From: Pseudomonas triticicola
GTDB lineage: Bacteria; Pseudomonadota; Gammaproteobacteria; Pseudomonadales; Pseudomonadaceae
NCBI RefSeq assembly: GCF_019145375.1
Contig: NZ_JAHSTX010000002.1
Span: 252,001 to 316,000, forward strand
Direction of reading: 5' to 3'
Length of the DNA: 64,000 bases
Shown here: piece by piece, positions 26,989 to 38,003 of the stretch
How the letters are laid out: each line of letters opens with the position of its first letter
Numbering within the stretch: position 1 is the first letter of the stretch
Position numbers and translations under genes: made by a program
The notes under the pieces: generated by a model
What the model saw: the letters and a program-made list of their open reading frames with translations, nothing else
What the model was told of the DNA's origin: nothing
Databases searched by the model: none

Positions 26989-27780
26989 ATGCGTTCATTT
27001 CTTTTGCTGCTGATCGGCCTCGCCTGCGCGCCTGCGCTGTGGGCGGCGCCGACTGCAGATTTGTCCGAGCCGGTCGGCGGCTGGCGTTATCACGGCTTGC
27101 TCGATCGCTCGGAAAATCCGCAGGTCGCCTACCCGACGCCGCCGATCGATCGCGGCATCCAGCGCAATCGCACGATGATCCAGGGCCAGCTCAAAGCCCT
27201 CGGGCACATGCGTCCGCCGCACAGCCTCGCAGTCAACGGCAATCCATTGAATCTGTACACCGACGATCAGGGGCGTTTTGCCCGGCCTTACGCCTTCGGC
27301 GCCGGCTCCAACAGCGTCGAAGTGATCAGCGCCGAGGGCCAGTCGCTCAAGCGCGTGCAATTTTATGAAGCAAATAATCTGCGCACGCCGGCGAAGATTC
27401 GTCTTGTCTTGGGATGGGACGACCCGAAAGCCGAGCTGGATCTGCATATTGTCACCCCCGACGGTCAGCATGCCTTTTGGGCACGGCCGGCGCTGAGCAA
27501 TGGCGGCGGCCTCGACCCGGATGGTGTCGACGGCCCGGGCCCGGAAATGTTCACCATGACCGCGCCGCTGCACGGCACCTATCTGGTCTACGTCAACTAT
27601 TGGGGCAACTACGGCGATGGTGGCTATAACTTCGAGGAAACCAGTAATCAGAACGAGGTGATCACCTCGCAGATCACCCTGGTGCTCAACGAAAACACCG
27701 TCGACGAAAAACGCGAAACCTTCATCGTGCCCCTGCGAGCGATCGGTGATCTGCTGTTGGTCAAGACTTTCAACTATTAA
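26989..27780 (+). CDS. magA: DUF2135 (YfaP-like) exported protein MagA
   Basis: A 263-aa exported protein: signal peptide MRSFLLLLIGLACAPALWA, then a DUF2135 domain with LVLGWDDPKAELDLHIVTPDG and TYLVYVNYWGNYGDGGYNFEE. It is the first gene of a six-gene operon matching magA-magF of P. aeruginosa (yfaP, yfaA, yfaT, yfaS, yfaQ in E. coli). It is paralogous to the last gene at 36359. AGGAGG lies 6 bp before the ATG; the leader also has a small hairpin exposing GGA (26940-26950). The 190 bp upstream contain no other gene; a weak TTGTTA-17-TACTCT promoter-like pair sits at 26844-26872. Confidence 0.85.
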   Translation: MRSFLLLLIGLACAPALWAAPTADLSEPVGGWRYHGLLDRSENPQVAYPTPPIDRGIQRNRTMIQGQLKALGHMRPPHSLAVNGNPLNLYTDDQGRFARPYAFGAGSNSVEVISAEGQSLKRVQFYEANNLRTPAKIRLVLGWDDPKAELDLHIVTPDGQHAFWARPALSNGGGLDPDGVDGPGPEMFTMTAPLHGTYLVYVNYWGNYGDGGYNFEETSNQNEVITSQITLVLNENTVDEKRETFIVPLRAIGDLLLVKTFNY

Positions 27781-27815
27781 GCATCCCGCCACGGATGAAC
27801 TCGGATGTTGTGAAC

Positions 27816-29528
27816 ATGAGCGATAACACTGTGACTCCAGCTGCCGCGACACCGGCGGCCAAACCTTCGCGGCGCTGGCCGCTGGTCGTGCTCGGCCTGT
27901 GCCTGGTGGCCGGTGTGGCGGGCGGTTTCGGCTGGCTGCTGCTCAAGCCCAAAGCGCCGCCGGCGACACTTGCCAGTGACAAGCTCGGCCTCGGCCGTCC
28001 AGACGCCTTGCTCGAAACCCGTTCACTGAGCCAATTGCCCAAGGACCTCCTGACGGTGCCGTTTCTCAAGGCCACGCTCACCGAGGATTTCGTCTTCTAT
28101 TACGAAACTCACGCCGACCGCCTCGGCCTGATCGGCAGCCTGCGGCGGATCATTTACGAGCATGACCTGAAGTTGCAGGACAGCCTGATCGAGCAGCTTT
28201 TCGATCAACCGGCCGATGTTGCGCTGTGGCGTGGCGCCGATGGCCGCTTGAAGGATTTCCTGCTGGTGATGGATCGCGGCGGATTGGCCAAGCTGCTCGA
28301 GCCGTTGGCGAAAGTGGCGCTGGATGACACTCAGCTCAGCATCTTCGGCACTCTCAAAGTCGGCGGCGATGACGTGCCGCTGTATCAACTCAGCTACAAC
28401 GCCAGCAGATCACTGCTGTTCGCGTCGCGCGGCGACAAACTGGTGGTGTTGTCCAATCCAGCCAAGTACTACGACCCCGAGAGCGGTGTCTCGGAAGAGT
28501 CGGGCCGCGTTTCCGCGCAAGCGCTGGCGGCGTTGCTCAACGGTGAAAAACTCTTCCCCGAAGCGTTCGGCTTGCCAGCGAAAAACCCGGAAACCAAGCA
28601 GCGTCTGTCGGTCAATTCCAGCGTGCTCGCGATGGGCTATCAGCGCTTCATCCCGAATTTCGCCGGGCTGCGTTTCGACATGGACGACAAGGGCTGGCAC
28701 AGCTATCTGGCCATGGATGAACTGGAAAACCAGCCGGACTTCGATTTCAAACCGGTCTGGCAGGCGATGCCGTTGGGGGCGAGCGCTTGCGTGACCCTGC
28801 CGGTGGCGGCCGAGCCGCAGAAACCGATATTGATGAAACTCGGTGCCGATGAAACTGTTGCGCAAACGCTGACCGAACACGTCGCTGGCGCGGCCGGCCT
28901 GTGCTGGTACGCCGATTCGCGGTTGTACACACCGCTGCTGGTCGCCAGCCTAAAAGACGAGGACAGCAGCAAGCTTGACGGTGATCTGGGCAAATTGTTC
29001 GGCTCAATGGTCGGCGCGTTCGAAGCGAATGTCGCCGAAAGCGTATTCCCGGTGATCGACAAGCAGGAAGGCCAGAGCCACGTCTGGCAGCGTCAGGTCA
29101 GTTCCAGTTTCGGTCCGTACGCGGCGAAGACCGCTGAAAACCCGGAGGCGATTTCCGGCAAGGCGTTCATGAAAGTCAGCCTCGCCCGTCATGGCTCGAC
29201 GCTGCTGTTCTCCCTCGACGACAAACTCGTCGACAAAGCCCTCGGCACCCTCGACAAGCGCTTCCCGCCGATGGCCGACGTGCTGCCAAAAGACGTATTG
29301 ATGCCGATCTACTTCGGCCCGGATGCGATGGCGCAACTGATGCAGCGCGAAACCCTCGACAGCCTGCCGCAGGACATGGAACCGGTGTTTTATAACGCTG
29401 CGCAAACCTACCTGATGCCGAAACTGCGCACCCTCGGGGGCTACGGCAAATATGCCCTGACCCTGCCTGAAGGCAGCGAGCCTGACGGCCACTGGCAATG
29501 GCTGCCGCTGGAATGGAAAGCGCTGTGA
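27816..29528 (+). CDS. magB: DUF2138 (YfaA-like) membrane-anchored protein MagB
   Basis: A 570-aa protein with a single N-terminal transmembrane anchor ([23 protein letters not shown], about residues 21-43) and a large periplasmic DUF2138 domain ([35 protein letters not shown] ...). The start at 27816 is the nearest to the anchor; an earlier ATG at 27795 would add seven residues. The function of DUF2138 is unknown; in all known loci it accompanies the alpha-2-macroglobulin-like protein. Its end overlaps the next gene's GTG start by 4 bp. Confidence 0.83.
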   Translation: MSDNTVTPAAATPAAKPSRRWPLVVLGLCLVAGVAGGFGWLLLKPKAPPATLASDKLGLGRPDALLETRSLSQLPKDLLTVPFLKATLTEDFVFYYETHADRLGLIGSLRRIIYEHDLKLQDSLIEQLFDQPADVALWRGADGRLKDFLLVMDRGGLAKLLEPLAKVALDDTQLSIFGTLKVGGDDVPLYQLSYNASRSLLFASRGDKLVVLSNPAKYYDPESGVSEESGRVSAQALAALLNGEKLFPEAFGLPAKNPETKQRLSVNSSVLAMGYQRFIPNFAGLRFDMDDKGWHSYLAMDELENQPDFDFKPVWQAMPLGASACVTLPVAAEPQKPILMKLGADETVAQTLTEHVAGAAGLCWYADSRLYTPLLVASLKDEDSSKLDGDLGKLFGSMVGAFEANVAESVFPVIDKQEGQSHVWQRQVSSSFGPYAAKTAENPEAISGKAFMKVSLARHGSTLLFSLDDKLVDKALGTLDKRFPPMADVLPKDVLMPIYFGPDAMAQLMQRETLDSLPQDMEPVFYNAAQTYLMPKLRTLGGYGKYALTLPEGSEPDGHWQWLPLEWKAL

Positions 29529-30163
29529 GCGCACTGATCCGCAGCCTCGGCTTGCTCGCGTTGCTGCTGAGCGCAGGCGCCCGTGCGGTTGAAGCTCCAG
29601 CGCTCGATCCGGCGCAATCCCAGGTATTCCGCGCCTGGTTTGTGCGTATTGCTCAAGAGCAATTGAGCCAGGGGCCGAGCCCGCGCTGGTATCAGCAGGA
29701 CTGCGCCGGGCTGGTGCGCTTTGCCGCCAACGAAGCGCTGAAAGTCCATGACGACAAATGGCTGCGCAGCAATGGTCTGTCCAATCGCTATCTGCCGCCG
29801 GAACTGGCGCTGAGCGACGCGCAACGCAAGCTCGCGCAACAGTGGCAGCAGGGCGGCGGCAAGGTCGGGCCGTACGTCAACGCGATCAAACTGATTCAGT
29901 TCAACAGCCATCTGGTCGGCCGCGATGTGTCGCAGGCGCGGCCCGGTGACCTGATGTTTTTCGATCAGGGCGACGACCAGCACCTGATGATCTGGATGGG
30001 CCGCTACATCGCCTATCACACCGGCACCACCACCCCCACTGACAACGGCATGCGTTCGGCAAGCCTGCAGCAACTCATGACATGGAAGGACACCCGATGG
30101 ATACCCGACGCAGCCAACCCCAACTTCATCGGCGTCTATCGACTGAACTTTCTCTCCCAATGA
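29525..30163 (+). CDS. magC: DUF1175 (YfaT-like) exported protein MagC, NlpC/P60-like features
   Basis: A 212-aa exported protein with signal sequence [23 protein letters not shown]. The mature part has [26 protein letters not shown] and DQHLMIWMG, in the order and spacing of the Cys and His motifs of NlpC/P60 papain-like cell-wall hydrolases. The family is listed as DUF1175; the hydrolase comparison is my inference. The GTG start at 29525 overlaps the magB stop, and the stop overlaps the magD ATG. Confidence 0.82.
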   Translation: MSALIRSLGLLALLLSAGARAVEAPALDPAQSQVFRAWFVRIAQEQLSQGPSPRWYQQDCAGLVRFAANEALKVHDDKWLRSNGLSNRYLPPELALSDAQRKLAQQWQQGGGKVGPYVNAIKLIQFNSHLVGRDVSQARPGDLMFFDQGDDQHLMIWMGRYIAYHTGTTTPTDNGMRSASLQQLMTWKDTRWIPDAANPNFIGVYRLNFLSQ

Positions 30164-33100
30164 CCGGTGCCCGCATGTTGCGTATCTGTTCACGAATTTT
30201 CTTGCTGTTGGCGTTGTTGCTGCCGTTTACCTGGGTCAACGCCGAAGACTCGGTGGAGCCGAGCAATTACACGCCGGTGGCCGGTGAGAGTTTCTTTTTG
30301 CTTGCCGACAGCAGTTTTGCCAGCGACGAGCCGGCGATGGTCCGCCTCGAGGCCCCGGGTCGTGACTACCGGCGTTTTCGCATGGAGCCGTACGGCGGCG
30401 CCGACATTCGCGTATACCGCATCGACAAGCCGCTGGATTTCCTCAAGCGCCAGAAGAACCTGCATCGCGTCGTCAGCGACGGCCAGTTCAAGGGCGAAGG
30501 TCTGTCCAACACTCTCGCCTATCTGTGGGACAACTGGTATCGCAAATCCCGGCGGGTGATGCAGCGTGCGTTCTCCTACGAGTCGCGCAAGCAGGTCACC
30601 GAAGAAGTGCCGGAGCTGAAAATGGGCGAGGCCATGGCCGCGCCGACGCCGTACGAAGCGCAGCCGCAATTCGCGCTGATCCCGGGTCTGCCGGTGGTCA
30701 GCCAGTTCCGTTATCCGCTGTGGCAGGCCAAGCCTATCCAACCGCCGGCCGGGGTCAATCTGGCCGGCTCGTCCAGTGACTTCGTCAGCGTCACGCCGGG
30801 CAACGTTTACATCCCGTTGGGTAACCTGAAGCCGGGGCTGTATCTGGTTGAAGCGCTGATCGGCAAGTACCGCGCGACCACCATGGTTTTCGTCTCCAAC
30901 ACCGTCGCGGTGAGCAAGATTGCCGGTGATGAACTGCTGGTCTGGGCCGCGCGCAAACACGAAGGCAGCTCGGTGCCGAAGGTCAATGTGCTGTGGACCG
31001 ATGGCCTCGGCGTGATGAGCAGCGGTGCTACCGATGCCGACGGTTTGCTGCGCCTGAAACACGTCAGCCCGGAGCGCTCGTTCGTCATCGGCGAGGACGA
31101 AGAGGGCGGCGTGTTCGTCTCGGAAAACTTCTACTACGACAGCGAAATCTACGACACCAAACTTTACGCCTTCACCGACCGGCCGCTGTATCGTCCGGGC
31201 GATTGGGTGTCGTTGAAAATCGTCGGTCGCGAGTTCAAGAATGCCCGTGATTCGGTGCTGCCGGGCGCGGCGGATGTCAGTGTCAGCGTGCTTGATGCCA
31301 CGGGGACCGAATTGCAAACCCTCGATCTGAAACTGGATTCCAAGGCCGGTACTCAGGGCCGTTTCCAGTTGCCGGATAACGCCGTGGCCGGTGGTTACGA
31401 GATCCGTTTCAACTACAAGGATCAGGCCTATAGCAGTGCTTTCCGTGTGGCTGAATACATCAAGCCGCACTTCGAAATCTCGCTGAATCTGGCCAAGCAG
31501 GATTACCGCACCGGTGAGCCGGTGAAAGGCAGTCTGGTGTTGCTCTACCCGGACGGCAAACCGGTGGCCAACGCCAAATTGAGCCTGAGCCTGCGCGCCC
31601 AGCAACTGTCGATGGTCGACAACGAGCTGCAATACCTCGGGCAATTCCCGGTGGAGCTGACCAGCACCGAACTGACCACCGACAGCAAGGGCAACGCGAC
31701 CCTCGATTTGCCGGCAGCCGATAAACCGAGCCGCTACATGCTCACCGTGTTCGCCAGCGACGGCGCGGCTTATCGGGTCAAGACCACCAAGGAAATCCTC
31801 ATCGACCGTGGCGCGGCGAGTTTCCGCTTGAGCGCGCCGCAGCGTTTCAGCGCGGTCGGTGACAAGGTTGCCTTCAGCTACGTGAATGAGGGTGGCACCG
31901 AACAGAGCAAAGCCGTGACGCCGAGCAGCTACGCCTGGGTGCGCCTGGAAGACCAGAGCACCGGCGAAGGCAAACTCGCCGCAACGGATAAAGGTTTCAG
32001 CCTCGCTTTTGAACGTCCGGGCACCTACAACCTGACGCTGAAGGATCAACACGGTCGCGTCCTCGGCGCCACCGGCCATTCGGTCACCGGCGACGGTGTG
32101 AAAGCGGTGCCGGGCACAGTGGAAATCGTCCTCGACAAACCCGAGTACAAGGCGGGCGAAGAAGCGCTGGCGCTGATCACCTTCCCTGAGCCGGTCAGCG
32201 ATGCATTGCTGTCGCTGGAGCGCGATAAGGTCGAAGCGACCGCGCTGCTGGCCAAAGGCAGCGACTGGCTGAAGCTGGAAAAACTCAGCGACACTCAGTA
32301 CCGCGCGCGGATCCCGGTTAAGGACAACTTCGCGCCGAATCTGACCTTCTCCGTGCTCTACACCAAGGGCGGTCAGTACAGCTTCCAGAACGCCGGGATC
32401 AAAGTGGCCGCGCCGCAAATCGACGTGGCGATCAGCACCGACAAGGCAATCTACTTGCCGGGCGATACGGTCACGGTCGACCTGACCACGCAGTTCGCCG
32501 GCAAAGCGGTGCCGGCGCATCTGACGGTCAGCGTCGTCGACGAAATGGTTTATGCGTTGCAACCGGAAGTCGCGCCGAGCATCGACCAGTTCTTCTATCA
32601 CCCGCGGCGCAACAACGTGCGCACCAGTGCCAGCCTGTCATTCATAAGCTACGACGTGGCATTGCCGGGCAGCCCCGGCGCACCGGGCAAGGCCAATCGC
32701 AGCGAACGCGGCGTGAAGGTGCTTGAGCGTCCGCGCCGTGAAGACGTCGACACCGCTGCATGGCAGCCGGAGTTGTTGACCGGTGCTGACGGCAAAACCC
32801 GCTTCACCTTCAAGATGCCGGACTCGCTGACCCGCTGGCGCATCACCGCGCGGGCGATTGCCGATGACGGTCAGGTCGGGCAGAAGAAGCAGTTCGTCCG
32901 TTCGGAAAAGCCGCTGTACCTGAAGTGGAGCGGGCCGAGCAAATTCCGCAAGGGCGATCAGCCGCAACTGGGCGTGTTCGCTTTCAGTCAGGCAGAGAAA
33001 CCGGTCAAGGCGGAACTGGTGACTCACTATGCCGGTACCGAACAACGTCTGCCGGTGACTTTGAACCGCGGCATCAATTACCTGCCACTGCCGGCGTTCG

Positions 33101-34734
33101 CTTTGGCCTCTGGCGAGTGGACGGCGGAGCTGGTGCAGGATGGCAAAGTCGCCGATGCCCTGGCTGTGCGCTTGAGTGCCACCGGTGAAGGCTGGCAGGT
33201 CACCCAGACACAAAGCCTCGACGTGGTCAGCGGCGATACGCCGTTGAGTTTGCCGGCGGATGCCACGGATATCCGCCTGCGTCTGGATGACAGTCCGCAA
33301 GCGCTGTTCCGTTCCGCCCTCGATGATCTGCTGAGCTACCCGTACGGCGGCGTCGAGCAGACGGCCAGTCGCTTGCTGCCGCTAAGCATCGCTTATCCAT
33401 CGCTGGCCTCGAATCCGCAGATTCGCGATCGCTTGCGCCTGATCATGCAGAACAGCCGCCTGCGTCTGGTGCAAATGGCCGGGCCGTCGGCGAGCTTTAC
33501 CTGGTGGGGCTACGACGGCGAGCCCGATGCCTTTCTCACCGCCTATGCCTATTACGCCGACTGGAATGCCAGCCGCGTACTCGACCTGACCCTGCCGCCG
33601 GAGCACTGGCAGCGGGTGCTGGAGGTTTATGCCAAGCAAGCGCCGAATACGCCATTGCTGCAACGGGCGCTGATTCTGTCGTTCGCCAAACAGATGCAAC
33701 TGCCAGTGAACACGCTGCTCAGCGGTTTGATCGACGATCTGGCCAAGGCCGGTGAAGGCGCTGCCGAAACCTTGCTCGACGACGGCCAGGACAGTCTGGT
33801 GATGAACGACCCGGATTCGGCGCTCGGTATGGCGGCGGCGCGGGTACTCACTGCATCGTTGGCGACGCAGGCGAAAGTTGCTTTGCCGGAGGCATTCAAT
33901 CGTCAACTGGGCGCAGCGCAACAACGTCTGGCGGCCAGCTCGCAGCCCTTCGTCGAAGCGCTGAACCTGTCGCTGCAACCGTTTGATCAGGCCCGTGCGA
34001 CGGCGTTGTTGCAACGCCTGTTGCCGCAGCAATCGACGCTGGAACGTGCGCTGGCGCTGACCTGGCTGCAACGCAGCATCGCTCAGGCCTCGCCGACCAT
34101 CGCGCTGATGCCGGGTGAAGGCTGGAAGAAAAACTACGGGGCCAGCGGCGAGATGTACTGGACATGGCAAGGCGCGGCGCCGCTGCCGAGCGTGCTGAGC
34201 GTGTCCGGCACGCAAGAGCGGCCGCTGCGTGCAGCACTGAGCTTCCAGACGCAACAGCCGCAGGTCGATCCGATGGGCGTGACCATCACCCGGCGCCTGT
34301 CGCGTTTGGTGCCGGGCGACGAAGCGTTCACCTTCAAACTCGAGCCGGTCGGCACTAAGCCGCTGTCCAGCGACAGCCTGTACCTGGACGAGGTGATCCT
34401 CACCAGCAAGGCAGCGAAACCGCTGCGCTACGGCATGCTTGAAGTGCCGCTGCCACCGGGCGCGGATGTCGAGCGCACGACGTGGGGCATCAAGTTGCAG
34501 GGCAAGGACGGCACCGAACCGACCGCGCTGGAGAAGGCGCGTTTCGAACCGGGCCAACTGGCTTACGCGGTGCCGGTCGACGCGCTGAGTGGCGAGTTGC
34601 GCCTGCGTCATCTGGTGCGCTTCTCGCAGAAGGGCCAGTTCAACCTGCCGCCGGTACGCTTCAAGCAAGTGTATGCACCGCAGCATCAGGCCCAGGAGGC
34701 GAAAGCCGCCCTCGGTCAGGTCACGGTCAACTGA
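30160..34734 (+). CDS. magD: Alpha-2-macroglobulin-like protein MagD (YfaS), no thioester cysteine
   Basis: A 1524-aa exported protein of the bacterial alpha-2-macroglobulin family. A signal peptide ([22 protein letters not shown]) is followed by macroglobulin MG domains, the bait region, and a thioester-type domain. The usual thioester CxEQ is replaced by G1064-V-E-Q ([10 protein letters not shown]), so it cannot trap proteases covalently; this matches the YfaS/MagD class and differs from E. coli YfhM. MagD in P. aeruginosa is a periplasmic, membrane-associated protease inhibitor-like protein, acting with the mag partners. ATGA overlap with magC; magE begins 1 bp after its stop. Confidence 0.92.
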   Translation: MTGARMLRICSRIFLLLALLLPFTWVNAEDSVEPSNYTPVAGESFFLLADSSFASDEPAMVRLEAPGRDYRRFRMEPYGGADIRVYRIDKPLDFLKRQKNLHRVVSDGQFKGEGLSNTLAYLWDNWYRKSRRVMQRAFSYESRKQVTEEVPELKMGEAMAAPTPYEAQPQFALIPGLPVVSQFRYPLWQAKPIQPPAGVNLAGSSSDFVSVTPGNVYIPLGNLKPGLYLVEALIGKYRATTMVFVSNTVAVSKIAGDELLVWAARKHEGSSVPKVNVLWTDGLGVMSSGATDADGLLRLKHVSPERSFVIGEDEEGGVFVSENFYYDSEIYDTKLYAFTDRPLYRPGDWVSLKIVGREFKNARDSVLPGAADVSVSVLDATGTELQTLDLKLDSKAGTQGRFQLPDNAVAGGYEIRFNYKDQAYSSAFRVAEYIKPHFEISLNLAKQDYRTGEPVKGSLVLLYPDGKPVANAKLSLSLRAQQLSMVDNELQYLGQFPVELTSTELTTDSKGNATLDLPAADKPSRYMLTVFASDGAAYRVKTTKEILIDRGAASFRLSAPQRFSAVGDKVAFSYVNEGGTEQSKAVTPSSYAWVRLEDQSTGEGKLAATDKGFSLAFERPGTYNLTLKDQHGRVLGATGHSVTGDGVKAVPGTVEIVLDKPEYKAGEEALALITFPEPVSDALLSLERDKVEATALLAKGSDWLKLEKLSDTQYRARIPVKDNFAPNLTFSVLYTKGGQYSFQNAGIKVAAPQIDVAISTDKAIYLPGDTVTVDLTTQFAGKAVPAHLTVSVVDEMVYALQPEVAPSIDQFFYHPRRNNVRTSASLSFISYDVALPGSPGAPGKANRSERGVKVLERPRREDVDTAAWQPELLTGADGKTRFTFKMPDSLTRWRITARAIADDGQVGQKKQFVRSEKPLYLKWSGPSKFRKGDQPQLGVFAFSQAEKPVKAELVTHYAGTEQRLPVTLNRGINYLPLPAFALASGEWTAELVQDGKVADALAVRLSATGEGWQVTQTQSLDVVSGDTPLSLPADATDIRLRLDDSPQALFRSALDDLLSYPYGGVEQTASRLLPLSIAYPSLASNPQIRDRLRLIMQNSRLRLVQMAGPSASFTWWGYDGEPDAFLTAYAYYADWNASRVLDLTLPPEHWQRVLEVYAKQAPNTPLLQRALILSFAKQMQLPVNTLLSGLIDDLAKAGEGAAETLLDDGQDSLVMNDPDSALGMAAARVLTASLATQAKVALPEAFNRQLGAAQQRLAASSQPFVEALNLSLQPFDQARATALLQRLLPQQSTLERALALTWLQRSIAQASPTIALMPGEGWKKNYGASGEMYWTWQGAAPLPSVLSVSGTQERPLRAALSFQTQQPQVDPMGVTITRRLSRLVPGDEAFTFKLEPVGTKPLSSDSLYLDEVILTSKAAKPLRYGMLEVPLPPGADVERTTWGIKLQGKDGTEPTALEKARFEPGQLAYAVPVDALSGELRLRHLVRFSQKGQFNLPPVRFKQVYAPQHQAQEAKAALGQVTVN

Positions 34735-34735
34735 C

Positions 34736-36355
34736 ATGCGCCGGCCGCTGTTGTGGCTGCTGATGGGTGTGATGCCTGCGCTGGCGACAGCGCAGGACGA
34801 GCCGTTGCGCGTGGCCTATCAGGGCGAGTTGTTGTCGTTGAGTCAGACGCAACTGATCAAGCGCGAACCGTTGCCAGCGTCGCTGGATGCGCCGCTGGGC
34901 AGTCTGTGGAAGTTGTTCGTCTACGCGTGGCTGGTGGATACCGGTGCCCGGGAACCGGCTTATGAATGTCGCGGGCAGTCCAGAGAAGAAGTTTATTGCT
35001 GCTCGGCGGGCGGCAAGATCGAGCGGGATCAGGCACTGGTAAAGTCCTGCGGTCTGTATTTCGAACCGGCGCGGTTGGGCATTGCAGCGACGGATTGGCG
35101 AGCGTATTGGCAGGCGCGGCAAGCGCCGACGTGGTTGCTGGATTTGCCAGCTGTGCAACCGGCAACAAGGGTTTCGGTTGCCGAGTTATTGAGCGTTCTG
35201 GCGTTGCTGCCAGCGCAGGAACAGATGCGCCGCGTGCTGCTCGATGTCGTACTGAACGCGGCGGACGGCAATGTCGCCGGCGAGTTGGGCGGACGCCTGC
35301 GGGTGAAAACCTGGAGCTGGCTCGGCGACCAGGATGCACAATCGCGGCAAGGTGGATTCGCCGGCTGGAGCGCCGACGGCGCGCCGATCTGGGCGGGTGG
35401 ACGCGGTACCAGTCAAATGGTTCTGCGTCATTACGCTCAGGCGCTGGCCAGCGTGTTGCCGACGGCGTGGCCAGCGGACACGGGGCGTTGTGTGGAAGTC
35501 GGGCTGTTCTCGAAATATCCAGTTTCCAAGGTTCTGGTCGGGGATCGTGTCGCTACGTCCGGGCCATTGCGCGGCGACTACCGCGTCGAATTCGCCAACG
35601 GCAATGCGCTGGACATCCACAGCGATGGCGAACTGTTTCTGCTCAACGACAAACTCGTCGCAAGGCTTGATCGCGAAGAATATGTCGCCCGCGTCCTTGA
35701 GCGCGAAGCCAAACCGCAACCCGCCGAAGCCGCCAGGGCGCTGGCCGTAGCGATCCGCACTTATCTGCTGCAAAACGCCACGCGCAACGGCGATTGCCTG
35801 AGCATCGACGACAGCAGCAATCGCCAGCGCGTCGCCCCGCGTCCAGCCTCGGCCGAATCACGCAACATCACGGCGTGGACGGCGGATCTGGTACTGGCCG
35901 GCAGCACCGTCACCTATCACTCCGACCAGCCCGGCCCGGACAGACTCGCCTGGCAGCAAGCCGTCGAGCAAGCGAACGCTGGGCAGCGCTACGACGCGAT
36001 TCTTCTGAACGCCTATCCACGCGCCAGCCTCAGCCGTTGGGACAACCCGGTCGCCTCCTGCGAAGCATTGCCCGCCGCGCAAGACTGGCTGCAGAAGCAG
36101 CGGCGCGGCTGGCGTCCGAGGCTTGAAAGCGAAACCGGCTACAACGAAGTCAGCACTTTCGCCGTATGCAAACTCGCCTTCGGCCGGCCCTTCGTCGACC
36201 GTGAGCGTCAGCGCATTTATGTGCGCGGCGTGCTGACCCTGCAGGATCGCCTCGATCTTACCCACGAATATCTGCACCTGGCCTTCGAAGCACACCCCAA
36301 CGGCCAGGATGAAACCTACATCGAAGGGCTCGCCCGTCACCTTTTGCTGGAATAG
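34736..36355 (+). CDS. magE: DUF2300 (YfaQ-like) exported protein MagE, PBP/SpoIID-like
   Basis: A 539-aa exported protein (signal MRRPLLWLLMGVMPALATAQ). The N-terminal half looks like a penicillin-binding fold: SLWK at 56-59 fits SxxK, ALVKSCGLYF at 100-109 fits the PBP ALxxSCNxYF block with Asn changed to Gly, and VKTW at 190-193 stands where KTG is expected. Residues about 310-350 (DREEYVARVLEREA...ALAVAIRTYLL) resemble the SpoIID domain. The C-terminus contains HEYLHLAFEAH, an HExxHxxxxxH zincin-like pattern. These are my readings; the family is annotated only as DUF2300. Probably a degenerate transpeptidase with peptidoglycan-binding parts. Gene 5 of the mag operon. Confidence 0.82.
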   Translation: MRRPLLWLLMGVMPALATAQDEPLRVAYQGELLSLSQTQLIKREPLPASLDAPLGSLWKLFVYAWLVDTGAREPAYECRGQSREEVYCCSAGGKIERDQALVKSCGLYFEPARLGIAATDWRAYWQARQAPTWLLDLPAVQPATRVSVAELLSVLALLPAQEQMRRVLLDVVLNAADGNVAGELGGRLRVKTWSWLGDQDAQSRQGGFAGWSADGAPIWAGGRGTSQMVLRHYAQALASVLPTAWPADTGRCVEVGLFSKYPVSKVLVGDRVATSGPLRGDYRVEFANGNALDIHSDGELFLLNDKLVARLDREEYVARVLEREAKPQPAEAARALAVAIRTYLLQNATRNGDCLSIDDSSNRQRVAPRPASAESRNITAWTADLVLAGSTVTYHSDQPGPDRLAWQQAVEQANAGQRYDAILLNAYPRASLSRWDNPVASCEALPAAQDWLQKQRRGWRPRLESETGYNEVSTFAVCKLAFGRPFVDRERQRIYVRGVLTLQDRLDLTHEYLHLAFEAHPNGQDETYIEGLARHLLLE

Positions 36356-36358
36356 ACC

Positions 36359-37171
36359 ATGACACTCCGTTATCCACAGGTCTTGCTGCTGCTCTGTGCC
36401 CTCAACGTACTGCCGCAAGCGTTCGCCGCCGATGGCGTCAAACTCGACACCCCGGTGGGCGGCTGGCGCAGCGGCGCTCCGCAAGGCGAGGGCGAGAGCT
36501 TTCGCCAGACCGTCAACTACCCGGCCTCGTCGGTCAACACACCGCTTGGCCAGGCCAATACCGCCAGAATCAGCGGCCAGATCAAAGCCGTGCCGAAGAA
36601 CAACGAACCCGGCCGCCTGATCGTCAACGGCGTCAGCATGCCGCTGAAAATCGACCCATCCGGCGGCTTTGATCGCCCGTTCTCCTTCCCCAATGGCAGC
36701 AACAGCGTCGAAGTGCGCAGCGCCGACGGCCAGCAACGCCACCGCACGCAATTCCTCAACGCCCGCGGCGGCGCCACCCCGGCCAAACTGCGCGTGCTGC
36801 TGGCCTGGGACAGCGACGGCACCGACCTCGACCTGCACCTGATCACCCCCGATGGCGCCCACATCTGGTACGGCAACCGCGTCGCACCCAACGGCGCCGC
36901 CCTCGACGTCGACGTCACCACCGGCTACGGCCCGGAAATCGCCGCCATGCCCGCGCCGATCAAGGGGCAGTATCTGGTCTATGTGAATTATTACGGCGGC
37001 GGGTATCGCGGAGATGACGAAGGTGGGGATGAAGCGGTGCAGGCGCTGACCACGGCGCAGGTGACGGTGATTACTGAAGAAGGCACGCCGAGCGAGAAGA
37101 TGGAGACATTTGTAGTGCCGATGCGGACGGCGGGGGAGCTGACGTTGGTGAAGTCGTTCAGTTATCCGTGA
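36359..37171 (+). CDS. magF: DUF2135 (YfaP-like) exported protein MagF
   Basis: A 270-aa exported protein: signal peptide MTLRYPQVLLLLCALNVLPQAFA and a DUF2135 domain (VLLAWDSDGTDLDLHLITPDG, YLVYVNYYGGGYRGDDEGG). It is clearly a paralog of magA: both start the mature part with a PVGGWR motif and share NSVEV and the LDLH-TPDG block. It starts 3 bp after magE and is the last mag gene. Confidence 0.85.
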   Translation: MTLRYPQVLLLLCALNVLPQAFAADGVKLDTPVGGWRSGAPQGEGESFRQTVNYPASSVNTPLGQANTARISGQIKAVPKNNEPGRLIVNGVSMPLKIDPSGGFDRPFSFPNGSNSVEVRSADGQQRHRTQFLNARGGATPAKLRVLLAWDSDGTDLDLHLITPDGAHIWYGNRVAPNGAALDVDVTTGYGPEIAAMPAPIKGQYLVYVNYYGGGYRGDDEGGDEAVQALTTAQVTVITEEGTPSEKMETFVVPMRTAGELTLVKSFSYP

Positions 37172-37258
37172 ATCCGGCTAATCAGGAAAAACGCCGCAAA
37201 GCGCGTTGCCCTGATAACCATGCACAATCGGCCCCAGCATCATGAACGGGCCGCAGGC

Positions 37259-37612
37259 TTAGAACGGCGACGGCACCGTTTGTTTTGAATAGAGCAAAAC
37301 AATTTCATTGCCGGACTCGTCACTGCCAAAGGACTGCTCGGAATACGACGTACACACGGGCAATTTCAGCGGAACAGGAATGATCAACGCCCAAACCGTG
37401 ATGCCACACCATTCACGGGTAGGCGCTGATTGCGCGGTTCGGGTAATCGCTGGCGTGAGCGAACGAGCACTTAGAGCTTTGTACTCGTCAGTTCTGAGTG
37501 TGGTTTTCTCAGGCAAAGCCACGATGGCACCGACGCAGCCTGAGAGATAAAAACTCATCGCAGCGATCAGGATGACCGGTCCAAGCAGTGTGAAACGAGG
37601 GGCGAATCGCAC
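37259..37612 (-). CDS. Small lipoprotein of unknown function
   Basis: A 117-aa lipoprotein precursor: signal MRFAPRFTLLGPVILIAAMSFYL with lipobox LSGC at residues 23-26. The rest has two cysteines (REWCGITVW and PVCTSYSEQ) but no recognised domain. It starts with GTG at 37612 after AAGGAAG. Convergent with magF; a minus-strand terminator at 37707 lies upstream of it. Confidence 0.68.
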   Translation of the reverse strand: MRFAPRFTLLGPVILIAAMSFYLSGCVGAIVALPEKTTLRTDEYKALSARSLTPAITRTAQSAPTREWCGITVWALIIPVPLKLPVCTSYSEQSFGSDESGNEIVLLYSKQTVPSPF

Positions 37613-37706
37613 GTTTTAACTTCCTTGTGAAGCGTTTCGGAACAGTGGTGCCCAGCTTGTTCGATTCCTTCCAAGCGAGAGGCGTAGCCTTTTTGCAGGC
37701 ATTAAA

Positions 37707-37727
37707 AAGCCGGCTTGTGGCCGGCTT
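37707..37727 (-). terminator. Minus-strand rho-independent terminator
   Basis: AAGCCGGC and GCCGGCTT with a 5-nt loop; on the minus strand the stem is followed by TTTTTAAT. It would end transcripts coming from the repressor gene. Confidence 0.7.
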
Positions 37728-37980
37728 CTCGGGGACTGGCTTGGTATATTTTTGGTAAACCGCGCCAGCCTTCAAAACGTACATCCGGATCTGCGTCCGG
37801 CTGTGGGACTTGGTCAGACGTTGGTCTGCCGCGTCAGGCGTCATCCGAGCCGCTGGGCGGGTCGATGCGCGAATGTGGGGCGCAGGATACTGAGTTTTGC
37901 TTTGGATTCCCAGCCTCAAGTGCGGTTTAGAGCGACTGAAGCGGTACAAACTCGGGATTTGTACCGGTTGTCAGGGCCTC

Positions 37981-38003
37981 TTCGCGGGCAAGCCCGCTCC
38001 CAC
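37981..38003. repeat. Single REP copy, family A variant
   Basis: TTCGCGGGCAAGCCCGCTCC followed by CAC; one self-complementary copy just downstream of the repressor gene. Confidence 0.8.

Noticed and set aside
30190..32601. An 803-codon open frame on the minus strand
   Set aside because: Antisense to magD, with Arg/Gln/His-rich composition and no recognisable domain.
37509..37949. A 146-codon frame on the minus strand between the lipoprotein and repressor
   Set aside because: It spans a terminator hairpin, overlaps the 5' part of the lipoprotein gene, is basic and lacks a ribosome site.
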